Below, one piece after another: positions 5,400 to 6,119 of a DNA stretch of 6,119 nucleotides (positions are counted from its first letter, which is position 1; the number at the start of each line of letters is the position of its first letter). Source of the stretch: an uncultured Labedella sp. (GTDB taxonomy: Bacteria > Actinomycetota > Actinomycetes > Actinomycetales > Microbacteriaceae). The position numbers were made by a program, and so were the translations under genes. Under the pieces are notes generated by a model. That model had not been told where the DNA came from and did no database searches. It saw only the letters and a program-made list of their open reading frames with translations. Where the stretch lies: NCBI GenBank assembly GCA_934636065.1, contig CAKTZW010000121.1, positions 1-6,119 of the forward strand, written 5' to 3'.

Positions 5400-6119
5400 G
5401 GGCCGGGCGCGCCGACGCACGCGCCGAGGTACTGCGGCTCGCGCAGCCGGGCGCCGCTTCCGCCGCTCCCGGCATCCTGGCCGGCCTCGCCGCCGCCGCG
5501 AGCACCGTGGCGCTGCTCGCCTGCAGCGCGTGGCTCATCGTCCGTGCGTCGGAGCAGCCGCCCGTGATGTTCCTCGGAATGGCCGTCGTGGGGGTTCGCG
5601 CGTTCGCGCTCGGTCGCGCCTTCTTCCGCTACCTCGAGCGTCTCCTCAGCCACGACGCCGCGTTCCGATCGCTCGAGCGCGTACGGGCGCACGTCTTCGA
5701 GCGCCTCGTCCCGCTCGCGCCCGACGGGCTGTCGGGGTCCGACCGGGGACGCGCCCTCGCGGCGATGGTCTCGGACGTCGACGATCTCCAGGACCATCCG
5801 CTCCGCGTCGTGCAGCCGCTCGTGACGTCGCTCGGCGTCGCCGCCCTCGCCGTCGGCTTCGTGGCGACGATCTCGCCCGCCGCCGCGGCCACTCTCCTCC
5901 TCAGCCTCGTCGCGTTCGTCGTCGTGACCGCGCTCGCCTCGACGGTCGTCGCGGCGCGGGCGGAGCGCTCCATCGCCCCGCTGCGGGCCGCGCTCGTGCG
6001 GGTCAGCACGCCCGACCGGGCCGGCCGCACCGGCAGCGGCATCGGCGAGCCGTTCGCCGTCGGCGAGGCCCCGAGCCCCGCGCCGTCGAGCACGTCGTCG
6101 TCCGCCCCCTCGCCGGGCG
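5396..6119 (+). CDS. cydC: CydC, ABC exporter subunit for cytochrome bd assembly, 3' end outside window
   Basis: Partner of CydD. The visible 241 residues are the N-terminal part of the membrane domain; the ATPase domain lies beyond the window. Family hallmarks are LACSAWLIVRASEQPPV (41-57), AVVGVRAFALGRAFFRYLERLLSHDAAF (63-90), FERLVPLAPDGL (101-112) and VSDVDDLQDHPLRVVQPLV (125-143), followed by two hydrophobic segments around 144-186. The GTG start overlaps the cydD stop as GTGA (4-base overlap), showing translational coupling for a heterodimer, and the family N-terminus begins at this point. After RAERSIAPLRAALVR (188-202), relatives continue into another helix with a DxLxAYG-like motif. 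Here the sequence turns into a Pro/Ser/Gly-rich stretch (203-241) with no resemblance to that. No other frame restores a CydC-like sequence, so an in-frame insertion is more likely than a frameshift. CydD and CydC are separate genes here, not a fused CydDC. Confidence 0.95.
   Translation, partial: MRAGRADARAEVLRLAQPGAASAAPGILAGLAAAASTVALLACSAWLIVRASEQPPVMFLGMAVVGVRAFALGRAFFRYLERLLSHDAAFRSLERVRAHVFERLVPLAPDGLSGSDRGRALAAMVSDVDDLQDHPLRVVQPLVTSLGVAALAVGFVATISPAAAATLLLSLVAFVVVTALASTVVAARAERSIAPLRAALVRVSTPDRAGRTGSGIGEPFAVGEAPSPAPSSTSSSAPSPG
6002..6119 (+). other. Low-complexity Pro/Ser/Gly-rich insert within CydC
   Basis: Codons 203-241 of cydC encode a polar, disordered-looking segment that includes GEAPSPAPSSTSSSAPSPG (223-241). 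It follows the helix end RAALVR in the membrane domain's cytoplasmic part, where CydC proteins normally run on as continuous helix. The segment is at least 39 residues long and its far end is outside the window. The alternative frames give only Arg/Pro/Ala-rich shadow sequence. Confidence 0.6.

Noticed and set aside
3681..5420. A 579-codon open frame on the minus strand opposite cydD
   Set aside because: Its translation is Arg/Glu/Asp/Gly-rich with no domain motif, and the opposite strand encodes a complete CydD with every ABC motif. Long antisense frames are expected in high-GC coding DNA.
5396..6119. A frameshift in cydC near 6000 explaining the odd C-terminal part
   Set aside because: Translating the other two forward frames after about 5990 gives only Arg/Pro/Ala-rich sequence with no CydC-like motif, so an in-frame insertion is the better reading within the window.

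Overview
The window looks like chromosomal DNA from a high-GC Gram-positive bacterium (Actinomycetota). A Microbacteriaceae or other Micrococcales-like host is the best guess. The support is the strong G/C bias at third codon positions, the frequent GTG starts, and a CydABDC locus with a short-Q-loop CydA. The taxonomic call is inference from composition and protein style, not from a marker gene.

Layout. Positions 1-747 (minus strand) hold the N-terminal 249 residues of an M56-family (BlaR1/MecR1-like) integral-membrane zinc metallopeptidase, cut by the window edge. Positions 801-1193 (minus) encode a BlaI/MecI/CopY-family winged-helix repressor; a 53-base gap separates it from the peptidase gene that follows. 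Positions 1194-1284 are the divergent intergenic region. It carries two near-identical 17-bp dyads, TTCTACAC-TTC-GTAGAA and TTCTACAC-GGT-GTAGAA, that look like BlaI-type operators. Next comes a tight plus-strand operon. cydA (1285-2700) and cydB (2711-3715) encode the two core subunits of cytochrome bd quinol oxidase. cydD (3726-5399) and cydC (5396 to beyond the window end) encode the heterodimeric ABC exporter needed for cytochrome bd assembly. Gene spacings are 10, 10 and -4 bases, so there is no room for a cydX-like small subunit or a terminator between them.

How the parts work together. CydAB oxidises quinol and reduces O2 to water with high affinity. CydDC exports thiol compounds and/or handles heme so that the oxidase can mature. 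The repressor and membrane peptidase form a classic sensor-protease/repressor pair, as in beta-lactam induction. Here the repressor's apparent operators sit directly in front of cydA, and no beta-lactamase gene is visible. The main hypothesis from this window is that a BlaI/M56 pair controls the alternative respiratory oxidase operon, in place of the Rex-type control known for cyd in Streptomyces. A second oddity is a Pro/Ser/Gly-rich stretch in CydC beginning at about residue 203, where relatives normally continue into the next cytoplasmic helix. The window ends before its far side can be seen.

No tRNA, rRNA, CRISPR, IS element or gene-free stretch longer than 300 bases is present.
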